DNA of 7,974 nt from QHWK01 sp035315685 (GTDB taxonomy: Bacteria; Acidobacteriota; Vicinamibacteria; Vicinamibacterales; CAVVIG01): NCBI GenBank assembly GCA_035315685.1, contig DATFXR010000471.1, positions 1-7,974 of the forward strand, in the 5' to 3' direction. Below, in pieces: positions 1 to 6,401 of the stretch; the stretch's first letter is position 1, and each line of letters opens with the position of its first letter. The notes beneath the pieces were generated by a model, which was given only the letters and a program-made list of their open reading frames with translations, was not told the origin of the DNA and did no database searches. The position numbers were made by a program, and so were the translations under genes.

Positions 1-104
1 GCACCAAACGTCTCGGCGTAGAACGACAGGAGCGGGATGATGATCCCGAAGCCTATGAGGTTGACGAGGATCGTCAGGAAGATGATGGCGAGCGGCCGCG
101 TCAC
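1..104 (-). CDS. MFS transporter, N-terminal fragment
   Basis: The reading frame runs off the left edge of the window, so only the first 34 codons are visible. They translate to VTRPLAIIFL, TILVNLIGFG, IIIPLLSFYA, ETFG. This is the first transmembrane helix of a major facilitator superfamily drug or sugar exporter of the TetA/Bcr type; the LIGFGIIIPLL core followed by FYAE is the family hallmark. It would sit in the inner membrane and export a small molecule, but the substrate cannot be told from this fragment. I chose the GTG at 102-104 because TRPLAIIF is where homologues begin. An in-frame ATG at 135-137 would add 11 residues (MRADCIECWLI) that do not look like the family. No clear Shine-Dalgarno precedes either start. 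The gene lies 247 bp downstream of the molybdenum hydroxylase on the same strand, with hairpin repeats between, so it is probably a separate transcription unit. Confidence 0.85.
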   Translation of the reverse strand, partial: MTRPLAIIFLTILVNLIGFGIIIPLLSFYAETFG

Positions 105-198
105 GATGAGCCAACATTCTATACAATCGGCGCGCATGAGACTGCCGACTGTCGATCGTCGAGCGCGTCGCGGTCGACTCGCGGAGCCGCCACGCAGA

Positions 199-248
199 CA
201 CGAAGGCACGAAGATCGTCTTGTGCTAATTCATCTTCGTGCTTTCGTG
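199..248. repeat. Long inverted repeat 1 (17-bp arms)
   Basis: The left arm CACGAAGGCACGAAGAT (199-215) and the right arm ATCTTCGTGCTTTCGTG (232-248) are inverted copies matching at 16 of 17 positions, around a 16-nt loop. The single mismatch would be a G-U pair in plus-strand RNA. The arms also carry an internal CACGAAG direct repeat. It lies in non-coding DNA beyond the 3' end of the molybdenum hydroxylase and upstream of the MFS gene. It may be a dispersed REP-like element or a transcription barrier. There is no U-tract, so it is not a classical intrinsic terminator. Confidence 0.7.
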
Positions 249-266
249 GCATCCCGAACCGCTAAA

Positions 267-344
267 GCAACCGCAGAGAACGCGGAGCGCGCTGAGAGTT
301 GTTTTCGAAAAAGACTCTGCGTTCTCTGCGGTCTCGGCGGTTGC
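267..344. repeat. Long inverted repeat 2 (18-bp arms)
   Basis: ACCGCAGAGAACGCGGAG (270-287) is repeated inverted at 315-332 (CTCTGCGTTCTCTGCGGT) with 17 of 18 matches and a 27-nt loop. The outer hexamers GCAACC (267-272) and GGTTGC (339-344) are also inverted, so the right arm looks like the left with a 9-nt internal insertion. The element begins 7 nt beyond the stop codon of the molybdenum hydroxylase and could stabilise the 3' end of its mRNA or stop transcription. From memory, CGCAGAGAACGCAGAG-type units recur between genes in Acidobacteriota and other soil bacteria; that needs a genome search. Confidence 0.7.
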
Positions 345-351
345 TTTCCCG

Positions 352-2808
352 CTACAAATGAGCGGTGAGCGGCTCGTGTTGACGTTTGCCGTGCTCGAGT
401 GACATCAGCACGATGTCGGCCATGACCGGCGCGCGCCGGAAGACGTCTTCTCCAACCGCGTTCGCGATGGCGTTCATCACCGACCCGTAGCCTGCGCCGA
501 CCGGCGGCTCGCCGACCCCCCGCGCGCCGACGGGGGTCTCCGGATCCGCCAGCCCAACGACCTCGGTCTGCATCGTCGCCGGGATGTCCATGATCGTCAG
601 CGGCTTGTTGTGGTAGAAGCGCTTCGCGAGCGGCACGCCGTAGTGCTGGTCGTACACCCACTTCTGCTGCAGCGCGTGGCCGATGCCGAGGTTGATGCCG
701 CCGAGAATCTGCCCGTGCAGGCTGCGCGGGTTGATCGGTACCCCGACGTCCGCGACCGCAAGATAGTCGACGAGCGTGGTGTGGCCGGTCTCGACGTCTA
801 CTTCGACCTCGGCGAAGCCGACGACGAACGAATACGTGTCCCCATCGTGCGGATAGGTATCCTTGGCGACCCCCATCAGGCCGAGTCCGGCCAGCGCTGA
901 CGCCGACTTTTTCGTCATCGCATGAATGTCGTCGGGAAGCTCGTGGCCGTCGTACTTGCCGCCGAGATCGATCGCGCGCTGCGCCGCCTGCGCATAAGTC
1001 AGCCCTCGCGACGGGTTGTCGCGGCGATGGACGCGCTCGTTGCCGAGCGCGTAGTCGGTCGGCTTTCCGCCGAGATCCTTCGCTGCGATCTCCTGCAGCT
1101 TCAGCCGCGCATCGACCGCACCGGCGAGATTCGCCCGCGTCATCGCGTGGGTGGTCTGGCTGCCGACCGACATCGCCGACCACGGGACGTTCTTCGCCGT
1201 GCTGCCCCAGTTGACGATGACCTTGTCCCACGGCATCGCCAGCGTCTCGGCCGCGACGCGCGCGAGATCGATGCAGGAATGCGTGCCGAGATTGCCGACG
1301 CCCGACTGCACGTAGAGCTTGCCGTCGGGACGGATCGTCATCAGGCCGTCGTAGCCGATCGACCCTGCGCCGTGCGGGCCGACGGCAACGCCGATGCCGC
1401 GGACCTTCGTCCCCTCCCGTCTGCCAGCACGCGCCTTGCGCTCCTCCCACTTGAACAGTTCGGCACCGCGATCGATCGCCTGCTTCACGAACGCGCTGGT
1501 GACGTGTCCGCGGCTGCCGTTCGGGCGCGGCGGTCCATAGAGTGCCTTGCCCTCGGGCGAGTTGATGCGGCGAATCGCGAGCTGGTCGACGCCGAGCTGC
1601 TTCGCTGCTTTGGTCACCACCGGCTCCATGATCGCGTTCGCCTGCATCGGGCCCGGTGAACGCTGCTGCGATCGCGGCGGTGTGTTGGTGATCACCGCCA
1701 GGCCGCGGAAGCGCATCGCGGGCGGCTGCCAGATCAGCGATGCGGCGTTGGCCGCCGATCGATGATCGCCCATGGGCCCGTAGGCACCGTTGTCCTCGAC
1801 GATGAACAGATCCAGCGCGGTGATGCGGCCTTCCTTCGTGAAGCCGACCTTCGCGCGCCCCACCATGCCGGTCCGCGCGCGGCCGATGTAGTGCTCCTCC
1901 TCTCGGCTGATGCGCATCATCACCGGGGCGCCGGTCTTCTTGGCGAGCAGCGCCGGAATCACCATCGACACGGCGCCGGCGCCCTTGCTGCCGAACCCGC
2001 CGCCGCAGTATTCGCTGATCAGGACAATGTTCGACGCGTCGATGCCCAGCCAGCTCGCCAGCGGATCCAGCGTGCGCGCGACGCTCTGGGTCGACCCGTG
2101 CAGGAACAGCTTCCCGTTCTGCCAGTACGCCATCGCACTGCGGGTCTCCATCGGCTGATGGCCGGTGGACTGCACGACGAACGTTTCGTCGACGACCAGC
2201 GCCGCGCTCCTGAATCCTCCGTCGAGATCACCGTACGACCACTCTTCGGCCGCCTTCCCCATCGGCAGGCCGCCTTCGGGCGCGTCGGCGAAATCCCGGT
2301 CGGTCCATTTCAGCGTCTGGATCTTGGGGCGCGGCGGCGGGCCGCCGCTCGCGCCGCCCGGCGCCGGCGGCGCGGGGAACCAGACGTTGCCGTCGGTGCG
2401 GCCGTTCGCCCCGGACGGGCGCAGGCTCTCGACCGGATCGACGACGAAGGGCAGCGCCTCGAAGTCCACGTCGATCTTCTCGATCGCTTCAGCGGCGGTG
2501 CGCTCGTCAACCGCCGCCAGCGCGAGGATCGGCTCTCCCTGGTACAACGGCTCGTTGGTGAGCGCCTTTTCGGCGCCGCGCAGATCGGGAACCTCGTCAG
2601 CGGTGAGAATCGCCTTGACGCCGGGCGTGGCGAGCGCGGCCCGCGTGTCGATGCGGCGCACGCGCGCGTGCGGCATCGGGCTGAGCAGCAGCTTCGTGAA
2701 CAGCATGCCGTCGGCGCGATAGTCTTCCGCATACTTCGCGCGGCCGGTGACCTTGGCAATCAGATCAGGTGTCGTGTAGTCCTGGCCGACGAGCTTCTGA
2801 TCGGGCAT
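352..2808 (-). CDS. Xanthine dehydrogenase-family molybdopterin-binding subunit
   Basis: An 818-residue molybdenum hydroxylase large subunit (aldehyde oxidase/xanthine dehydrogenase superfamily), which hydroxylates an aldehyde, N-heterocycle or similar substrate using water. The a/b hammerhead domain spans about residues 18-130, then a Pro/Gly-rich linker (146-161), then the two cofactor domains. The cofactor loop EYCGGGFGSK is at 266-275. GARGVGEPP near the C-terminus carries the expected catalytic glutamate, Glu767, so the enzyme looks intact and of full family length. The start is set by an AGGAG six bases before the ATG. There is no signal peptide; related periplasmic enzymes are exported through a Tat signal on a partner. 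The 2Fe-2S subunit and any FAD subunit are not adjacent: vapBC lies upstream and divergent, and an MFS gene lies downstream. The substrate cannot be predicted. A CATAAT hexamer at 2838-2843 (minus) may be its -10 box, but no convincing -35 is seen. Confidence 0.92.
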   Translation of the reverse strand: MPDQKLVGQDYTTPDLIAKVTGRAKYAEDYRADGMLFTKLLLSPMPHARVRRIDTRAALATPGVKAILTADEVPDLRGAEKALTNEPLYQGEPILALAAVDERTAAEAIEKIDVDFEALPFVVDPVESLRPSGANGRTDGNVWFPAPPAPGGASGGPPPRPKIQTLKWTDRDFADAPEGGLPMGKAAEEWSYGDLDGGFRSAALVVDETFVVQSTGHQPMETRSAMAYWQNGKLFLHGSTQSVARTLDPLASWLGIDASNIVLISEYCGGGFGSKGAGAVSMVIPALLAKKTGAPVMMRISREEEHYIGRARTGMVGRAKVGFTKEGRITALDLFIVEDNGAYGPMGDHRSAANAASLIWQPPAMRFRGLAVITNTPPRSQQRSPGPMQANAIMEPVVTKAAKQLGVDQLAIRRINSPEGKALYGPPRPNGSRGHVTSAFVKQAIDRGAELFKWEERKARAGRREGTKVRGIGVAVGPHGAGSIGYDGLMTIRPDGKLYVQSGVGNLGTHSCIDLARVAAETLAMPWDKVIVNWGSTAKNVPWSAMSVGSQTTHAMTRANLAGAVDARLKLQEIAAKDLGGKPTDYALGNERVHRRDNPSRGLTYAQAAQRAIDLGGKYDGHELPDDIHAMTKKSASALAGLGLMGVAKDTYPHDGDTYSFVVGFAEVEVDVETGHTTLVDYLAVADVGVPINPRSLHGQILGGINLGIGHALQQKWVYDQHYGVPLAKRFYHNKPLTIMDIPATMQTEVVGLADPETPVGARGVGEPPVGAGYGSVMNAIANAVGEDVFRRAPVMADIVLMSLEHGKRQHEPLTAHL

Positions 2809-2921
2809 CTCGAGCTCCTGCAGTGATCGCTTCGCCGATTATGCGGCAAGAGACGCCCTGCCGCGGCGCTTTTCTCGAGGCCGACCGCGGCGCCGGAGCG
2901 ATCGCCTGCACTGCGCAACCG

Positions 2922-2974
2922 GCCAGCCGGCTGGCGGTATATCGATATGGGTCCTATAATGTGGGTGCCCATAT
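2922..2974 (+). promoter_or_regulatory. vapBC promoter and candidate autoregulatory operators
   Basis: A consensus TATAAT lies at 2955-2960, 12 bases before the vapB ATG, so the transcript would have a leader of only about 5 nt. No Shine-Dalgarno is present. Three symmetrical elements surround it: a perfect 14-bp palindrome GCCAGCCGGCTGGC (2922-2935) over the -35 region, a 10-bp palindrome ATATCGATAT (2939-2948) in the spacer, and a perfect 7-bp inverted repeat ATATGGG (2945-2951) / CCCATAT (2968-2974) that brackets the -10 box and touches the start codon. VapBC complexes normally repress their own promoter by binding inverted repeats, so these are candidate operators. The -35 hexamer (near 2932-2937) is poor. 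Confidence 0.6.
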
Positions 2975-3218
2975 GAAGACGACGGTCGAGATTGCGGATG
3001 GCTTGTTCGAGGCGGCCCGCCGTCTCGCCGAGCGCGAGCGGACCACCCTTCGGGCCCTGATCGAGGATGGACTGCGTCGTGTGATCGCGAGCCGACGCGA
3101 AGCACGCGAGTTCCGCCTCCGCCGATGTTCCTTCAAGGGCAAGGGGCTGTCGCCCGACCTCGCCGGCCGTGGCTGGGACGCGGTCCGCGCTCGCGCCTAC
3201 GACGAGCACGGCGGATGA
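2973..3218 (+). CDS. vapB: VapB-family antitoxin
   Basis: An 81-residue antitoxin. The N-terminus MKTTVEIADGLFEAARRLAE followed by RERTTLRALIEDGLRRVI is a ribbon-helix-helix DNA-binding fold: a beta strand (residues 2-7) and two helices (about 8-20 and 24-39). The C-terminal stretch with CSFKGKGLSPDLAGRGWD (52-69) is the conserved toxin-neutralising tail of the DUF2191-type VapB group. It should bind and inhibit the neighbouring VapC nuclease and, as a complex, repress its own promoter. Its TGA overlaps the vapC ATG in an ATGA (3215-3218), ensuring coupled translation. I use the ATG at 2973 because the family begins there; an in-frame GTG at 2961 would add four residues and lies only just downstream of the -10 box. 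Confidence 0.93.
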   Translation: MKTTVEIADGLFEAARRLAERERTTLRALIEDGLRRVIASRREAREFRLRRCSFKGKGLSPDLAGRGWDAVRARAYDEHGG

Positions 3219-3646
3219 TCGCAGTCGACACGAACATCCTGGTCTACGCCCACCGAGAAGATGCGCCGTGGCACGATGCCGCCGATGCACGGATGCGCGA
3301 GCTGGCCGAGGGCCGCGCCGCGTGGGCCATCCCGTGGTCCTGCGTGCACGAGTTCGTGGCGATCGTCACGCACCCACGCATCTACCGGCCGCCGACGCCG
3401 CTGGCGCTCGCGTTGGAGCAGGTCGATGCCTGGCTGGACTCGCCGACGGTGTCGACCATCGGCGAGTCCGGCGATCACTGGCCGGTTCTCCGCGCGCTCA
3501 TCGAGGGCGGGCGCCTCGCGGGCGGCCAGATCCACGACGCGAGAGTGGCGGCCGTATGCCTGGCGCACGGTGTGACCGAGTTGTGGACGGTGGACCGCGA
3601 CTTCAGCCGGTATCCCGCTCTGCGAATTCGCAATCCACTGGCGTAG
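3215..3646 (+). CDS. vapC: VapC-family PIN-domain ribonuclease toxin
   Basis: A 143-residue PIN-domain toxin, the usual length. It opens with MIAVDTNILVYAHRED, placing the first metal-binding aspartate at D5. The other expected acidic residues are E46 (in CVHEFVAIV), D108 (in GGQIHDARVAAV) and D127 or D129 (in TVDRDFSRYP). All four positions are present, so the nuclease appears active. VapC toxins cleave structured RNA such as tRNA or rRNA with Mg2+ or Mn2+; the target here is unknown. The ATG shares ATGA with the vapB stop, typical of antitoxin-first operons. It ends only 6 bp from the 3' end of the converging amidohydrolase, with no visible terminator between. A chromosomal stress module is the likeliest role. 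Confidence 0.94.
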   Translation: MIAVDTNILVYAHREDAPWHDAADARMRELAEGRAAWAIPWSCVHEFVAIVTHPRIYRPPTPLALALEQVDAWLDSPTVSTIGESGDHWPVLRALIEGGRLAGGQIHDARVAAVCLAHGVTELWTVDRDFSRYPALRIRNPLA

Positions 3647-3652
3647 CGGCGC

Positions 3653-5062
3653 TCAGCGGGCACGGATCGCCTGTCCGGGTGCGACCCCGTCCTGCAGTTT
3701 GCCGTCGCGCACGACGAAGGTCCCCTCGACGAGCACGAAGCGGAAGCCGTCGGAATACTGCGCGGCGTTCTCGAAGGTCGCCTTGTCGATCACCTGCGCG
3801 GCGTCGAAGACCGAGATGTCGGCGTCGGCGCCGACGCCGAGACGCCCCTTCTGCCGCATCACCGGCGACATCGTTTCCAGGCGCTGAGCCGGCAGCAGCG
3901 ACGCCTTGCGGACTGCGTCCATCAGGCTCAGCGCCTTGTCCTCGCGCACGTACTTGCCGAGCACGCGCGCGAACGTGCCGGCGCCGCGCGGATGGCCCTT
4001 GCCGTTCTCGATGATGCCGTCGCTGGCGATCATCACGAGCGGATGGGCGATCGCCGCGCGGACCATCTCCTCGGTGTTGCCGAACTGGATGACGAAGCCG
4101 CCCTGCTTGCGATAGCGCTCGAACGACTCCCGCGTGAGACGCTCGCCGGTCGCAGGCCAGAGCAGTCGCGCGAAGTACTCGGGCTCGCGCTGCTCCCATC
4201 CGGTGTAGGCCGCCGAGGCAATCTCGGTCATCGACGCCGTGTACGGATAGGCCTCCGTCGTGACATCGAGGCCGCGCGCGCGTGCGCCATCGATCATCTG
4301 GAGCGCCAGCGGCGTTTTCGCGGTCGCGGCGCTGTTGATGTGCACGATGTGAAGCGGCGCGCCGGTCACGGCGGCGTCGGTCACCACTTCCTGGATCGAC
4401 GCGACGACGTTGCCGCCGCGCATGTGCACGAACACCGGCCGCTTGAAACCGGCCGCCAGCGAGAACAGGCTGAGGATCTCGTCGGGCGTGGCGGTGGGCG
4501 TATAGGTGATGCCCATGCCCATCCCGAGACCACCCTCATCCAGGTCGCGGCGGACTGCGGCTTCGATCGCTCGCTGCTCGTCGGCCGTCGCGGCACGATT
4601 CATCGCGGCGTCGCGCGGCAGCAGCGTGCCGCTGTCCTTCATCACCGTCATCCGCGCGGGAATGTGGCCGGCGCTCGCGCCGAAATGGATCAACGATTTC
4701 CCTTCGCGCGCCTTGTACCAGTCGCCGAGCGGCGACACACCGACTTCGAGCTCCAGCGCGGTCGTGACGCCGTCCATCGCCTTGAACCGATAGTTCTCCG
4801 GTGTCTGGCCGTGAGAGTGGAGATCGATGAAGCCGGGTGCGACCACCAGGCCGGTCGCGTCGATCTCGGTCCGGCCGCGGAGGGGATCAGTGGACAGCGC
4901 AGCGATCTTCCTGCCGGTGATCGCAACGTTGCGGACGGCGTCGAGACCCGACGCCGGATCGAGGACGCGGCCGTTGCGGAGGACGATGTCGTAGGTCTGC
5001 GCGGCCGGCTGCGCGGCGAGGAGCGCCGCAGCCAGCCACGCCGCGATGCGCGGCGCGGTCAC
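3653..5062 (-). CDS. Secreted D-aminoacylase-like amidohydrolase
   Basis: A 469-residue metal-dependent hydrolase. Residues 1-22 look like a signal peptide (hydrophobic AAWLAAALLAAQPAAQ), so it acts outside the cytoplasm. The composite beta domain YDIVLRNGRVLDPASG leads into PGFIDLHSH, whose HxH metal ligands are H82 and H84. Further ligands are probably H213 (FVHMRGG), H241 (HIVHINSAA) and D348 (IASDG). This matches the N-acyl-D-amino-acid deacylase / D-aminoacylase branch. The metal-bridging cysteine of classical D-aminoacylases (GNCG) appears replaced: the matching stretch reads TTALELEVGVS, with valine at that place and E104/E106 close by. The exact reaction is therefore uncertain; deacylation of N-acyl amino acids or a related cyclic amide are options. 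It starts with GTG one base after the preceding gene's stop, with only a weak purine run upstream, so its translation is probably coupled. Last gene of the MarR-led unit. Confidence 0.88.
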   Translation of the reverse strand: MTAPRIAAWLAAALLAAQPAAQTYDIVLRNGRVLDPASGLDAVRNVAITGRKIAALSTDPLRGRTEIDATGLVVAPGFIDLHSHGQTPENYRFKAMDGVTTALELEVGVSPLGDWYKAREGKSLIHFGASAGHIPARMTVMKDSGTLLPRDAAMNRAATADEQRAIEAAVRRDLDEGGLGMGMGITYTPTATPDEILSLFSLAAGFKRPVFVHMRGGNVVASIQEVVTDAAVTGAPLHIVHINSAATAKTPLALQMIDGARARGLDVTTEAYPYTASMTEIASAAYTGWEQREPEYFARLLWPATGERLTRESFERYRKQGGFVIQFGNTEEMVRAAIAHPLVMIASDGIIENGKGHPRGAGTFARVLGKYVREDKALSLMDAVRKASLLPAQRLETMSPVMRQKGRLGVGADADISVFDAAQVIDKATFENAAQYSDGFRFVLVEGTFVVRDGKLQDGVAPGQAIRAR

Positions 5063-5063
5063 G

Positions 5064-5543
5064 TCACTGCTTCTTCTTCGTCTCGGCGGGTTCGGTGGCG
5101 ATCTTCTCTTCGTATCGTGCGCCGCTCAGGATGTCGCGCAGGCCGTAGTTCCCTTCGTGGCACGCGTACTCGTAGATCGGCCCGTCGCTCCTGATCATCG
5201 GAAACGCAACGGTCCAGGGCCGCGTCCAGGTGGTCGGATCCTCGACGGTGAAGCGATACTCGAGCGTGGCGGCGTCGATGCGCGTGAAGCGCTCGACGAG
5301 ATGCAGGTTCGCGCCCGATCCGCGGAAGCTGGCGCGATCGCTGAAGTTCGTGCTGTCCACGACCAGTGTGTCGCCCTCCCAGCGGCCGCGCGCATCGCCC
5401 AGCCCGCTGCGGAAATCCCAGATACCCTGCAGATCGGGATGTCCGTCCGGCGTGCGAGGCAGCTTCGGTGTTTGGGCGCGAGGCGACGCGGCTGAGAGCG
5501 CGACGGCGAGGGCGAGCGCCGCGGCGAGCCTGAAGCGGAGCAT
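5064..5543 (-). CDS. Short secreted protein of the PDGHPDLQGIW family, core missing
   Basis: A 159-residue protein with a signal peptide (MLRFRLAAALALAVALSAAS, cleavage likely near residue 24). After it come RTPDGHPDLQGIW (30-42) and, almost at once, GDARGRWEGDTLVVDSTNF (49-67), RGSGANLHLVERFTRIDA (74-91), TVEDPTTWTRPW (99-110) and GPIYEYACHEGNYGLRDIL (121-139). These blocks are strongly conserved in an uncharacterised secreted family abundant in Acidobacteriota. As I recall it, over a hundred residues normally separate PDLQGIW from GRWEGDTLVV. Here only about nine do, so the protein looks like an in-frame internal deletion. Function is unknown. I place the start at 5543, not 5573, because AGGAG sits seven bases before that ATG and the signal peptide begins there. 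It ends one base before the amidohydrolase GTG. C-terminal tail is lysine-rich. Confidence 0.8.
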   Translation of the reverse strand: MLRFRLAAALALAVALSAASPRAQTPKLPRTPDGHPDLQGIWDFRSGLGDARGRWEGDTLVVDSTNFSDRASFRGSGANLHLVERFTRIDAATLEYRFTVEDPTTWTRPWTVAFPMIRSDGPIYEYACHEGNYGLRDILSGARYEEKIATEPAETKKKQ

Positions 5544-5551
5544 ACCTACTC

Positions 5552-5567
5552 TCCTCGCGCGCGAGGA
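5552..5567. promoter_or_regulatory. Perfect 16-bp palindrome covering a Shine-Dalgarno
   Basis: TCCTCGCGCGCGAGGA reads the same on both strands. It fills most of the 26-nt gap between the MarR stop and the next ATG. On the minus strand its 3' arm includes most of the AGGAG ribosome binding site (5551-5555) of the 5064-5543 gene. In RNA it would be a short GC hairpin with almost no room for a loop, so pairing might be partial. It could limit translation of the gene or bind a dimeric regulator. Confidence 0.45.
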
Positions 5568-5569
5568 TA

Positions 5570-6067
5570 TCACGCGCGGCTGCTGGCTCGCGCCCGGACC
5601 GGTTTTCGGCGGCGCCGCGCGCCGCGGTCGGCGGCAGCCGCGCTCCGCCGCGTCCGGGCGTGGGCTTCTTCCTCGACCGCCGCCACGACTCTCAGGAACG
5701 CGGCGACGTCGGCGGCCGTCACGCGGCGGGCGACCGCGTGCTCGAGGTCCGCGAGGTGACGCCTGAGGTGCGCCGCAACGGCACGGCCCTTGACAGTCGG
5801 CGTGACCAGAAACGTGCGGCGATCCGCCGCGCCTACGGTGCGGGTGATGAAGCCGCGATCCGACAGGCGATCGAGGATGCTGGTCAGCGTCGATCGCTTG
5901 TGCGCCAGGCCGCGGTGCAGGTCGGCAATCGTCGCGGGAGCGGCCGCCGCGAGCAGCGCGAGGATGTGCGCCTCGACCTGCGACAGGCGGTCGTCGCTGG
6001 CGCCGGACAGATAGAGGCCGATCCTATGCGTCGCCCGGTGGATCGGCGGGACGAGACGGAGTGACAT
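5570..6067 (-). CDS. MarR-family transcriptional regulator
   Basis: A 165-residue regulator with a winged helix-turn-helix. The scaffold is SQVEAHILALLAAAAPATIADLH (29-51), the recognition helix HKRSTLTSILDRLSDRGFI (56-74), and the wing TVGAADRRTFLVTPTVKG (77-94) with the D82-R83-R84 wing tip typical of MarR proteins. The helices on either side supply the dimer interface. An unusual strongly basic tail follows from about residue 138 (RTRR, then GARRRRKPVRARASSRA). The ATG lies inside the upstream gene, which overlaps it by 44 nt, and no Shine-Dalgarno is visible, so translation is likely coupled. The obvious target is the inverted repeat in the promoter at 6402-6431, giving autoregulation of the whole unit. 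The inducing ligand is unknown; the amidohydrolase substrate or a phenolic compound are possibilities only. Confidence 0.9.
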   Translation of the reverse strand: MSLRLVPPIHRATHRIGLYLSGASDDRLSQVEAHILALLAAAAPATIADLHRGLAHKRSTLTSILDRLSDRGFITRTVGAADRRTFLVTPTVKGRAVAAHLRRHLADLEHAVARRVTAADVAAFLRVVAAVEEEAHARTRRSAAAADRGARRRRKPVRARASSRA

Positions 6068-6395
6068 CGGCCGAGTAGTACGCGAGAAGCAGATTCTTGT
6101 CCAGCAGGCGCGGACAGGCGCGCAGCACGGTCTCGAGATCGGCTGCGGGCATCAGCGCACGGACGCTGGCCAGCTGGTAGATCCAGAAGCCGGTGACTGC
6201 GTCCGAGTATTTCTCCAACTGCCCGAGCGACGCCGCGAACCGCCGCAACGTCGCCGCCAGCCGCGTGAGCGCGGCCTCCGGCGCACCGCATTCCTCGAGG
6301 CAGGCCCACGCGACACGCAGATGGTCGGCGTGATGGAATCCGCCCTCCGGCGCTTCGCCCCGCTCCAGCGCGCACAGCATCTCGACCGCAGTCAT
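6024..6395 (-). CDS. Small uncharacterised protein with FHHADH motif
   Basis: A 123-residue soluble protein without signal peptide or membrane segment. The block GGFHHADHLRVAWACLEECG (18-37) and the later ATLRRFAASLGQLEKYSDAVTG region (48-69), then PRLLDKNLLLAYYS (95-108), resemble a family of about 130-150 residue proteins of unknown function carrying an FHH-x-DH signature near the N-terminus. The clustered H21, H22, D24 and H25 could bind metal or a substrate, but that is a guess. The C-terminus (ADVTPSRPADPPGDA) is proline-rich and seems shorter than that of relatives. It is the first gene after the operator-bearing promoter: its ATG is six bases after the -10 box, so the mRNA is predicted to be leaderless. 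It overlaps the MarR start by 44 nt. Co-expression with MarR suggests a link to the same signal. Confidence 0.75.
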   Translation of the reverse strand: MTAVEMLCALERGEAPEGGFHHADHLRVAWACLEECGAPEAALTRLAATLRRFAASLGQLEKYSDAVTGFWIYQLASVRALMPAADLETVLRACPRLLDKNLLLAYYSADVTPSRPADPPGDA

Positions 6396-6401
6396 TGTAT
6401 T

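Noticed and set aside
116..127. TTGTATAGAAT as the promoter of the MFS gene
   Set aside because: TATAGA resembles a -10 box, but it overlaps the possible upstream coding start and no -35 sequence matches at the right distance, so I did not list it.
230..1450. A 406-codon open frame on the minus strand
   Set aside because: It overlaps the molybdenum hydroxylase in another frame on the same strand, and its translation is arginine-rich low-complexity sequence without any family motif. High GC content produces such shadows.
1762..2826. A 354-codon open frame antisense to the molybdenum hydroxylase
   Set aside because: Composition (Arg, Ala, His, Asp-rich) is that expected from the complement of a GC-rich coding frame; the opposite strand has clear domains and a ribosome binding site.
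3992..5194. A 400-codon plus-strand frame opposite the amidohydrolase
   Set aside because: It covers parts of two recognisable minus-strand genes and shows no motif, signal peptide or ribosome binding site of its own.
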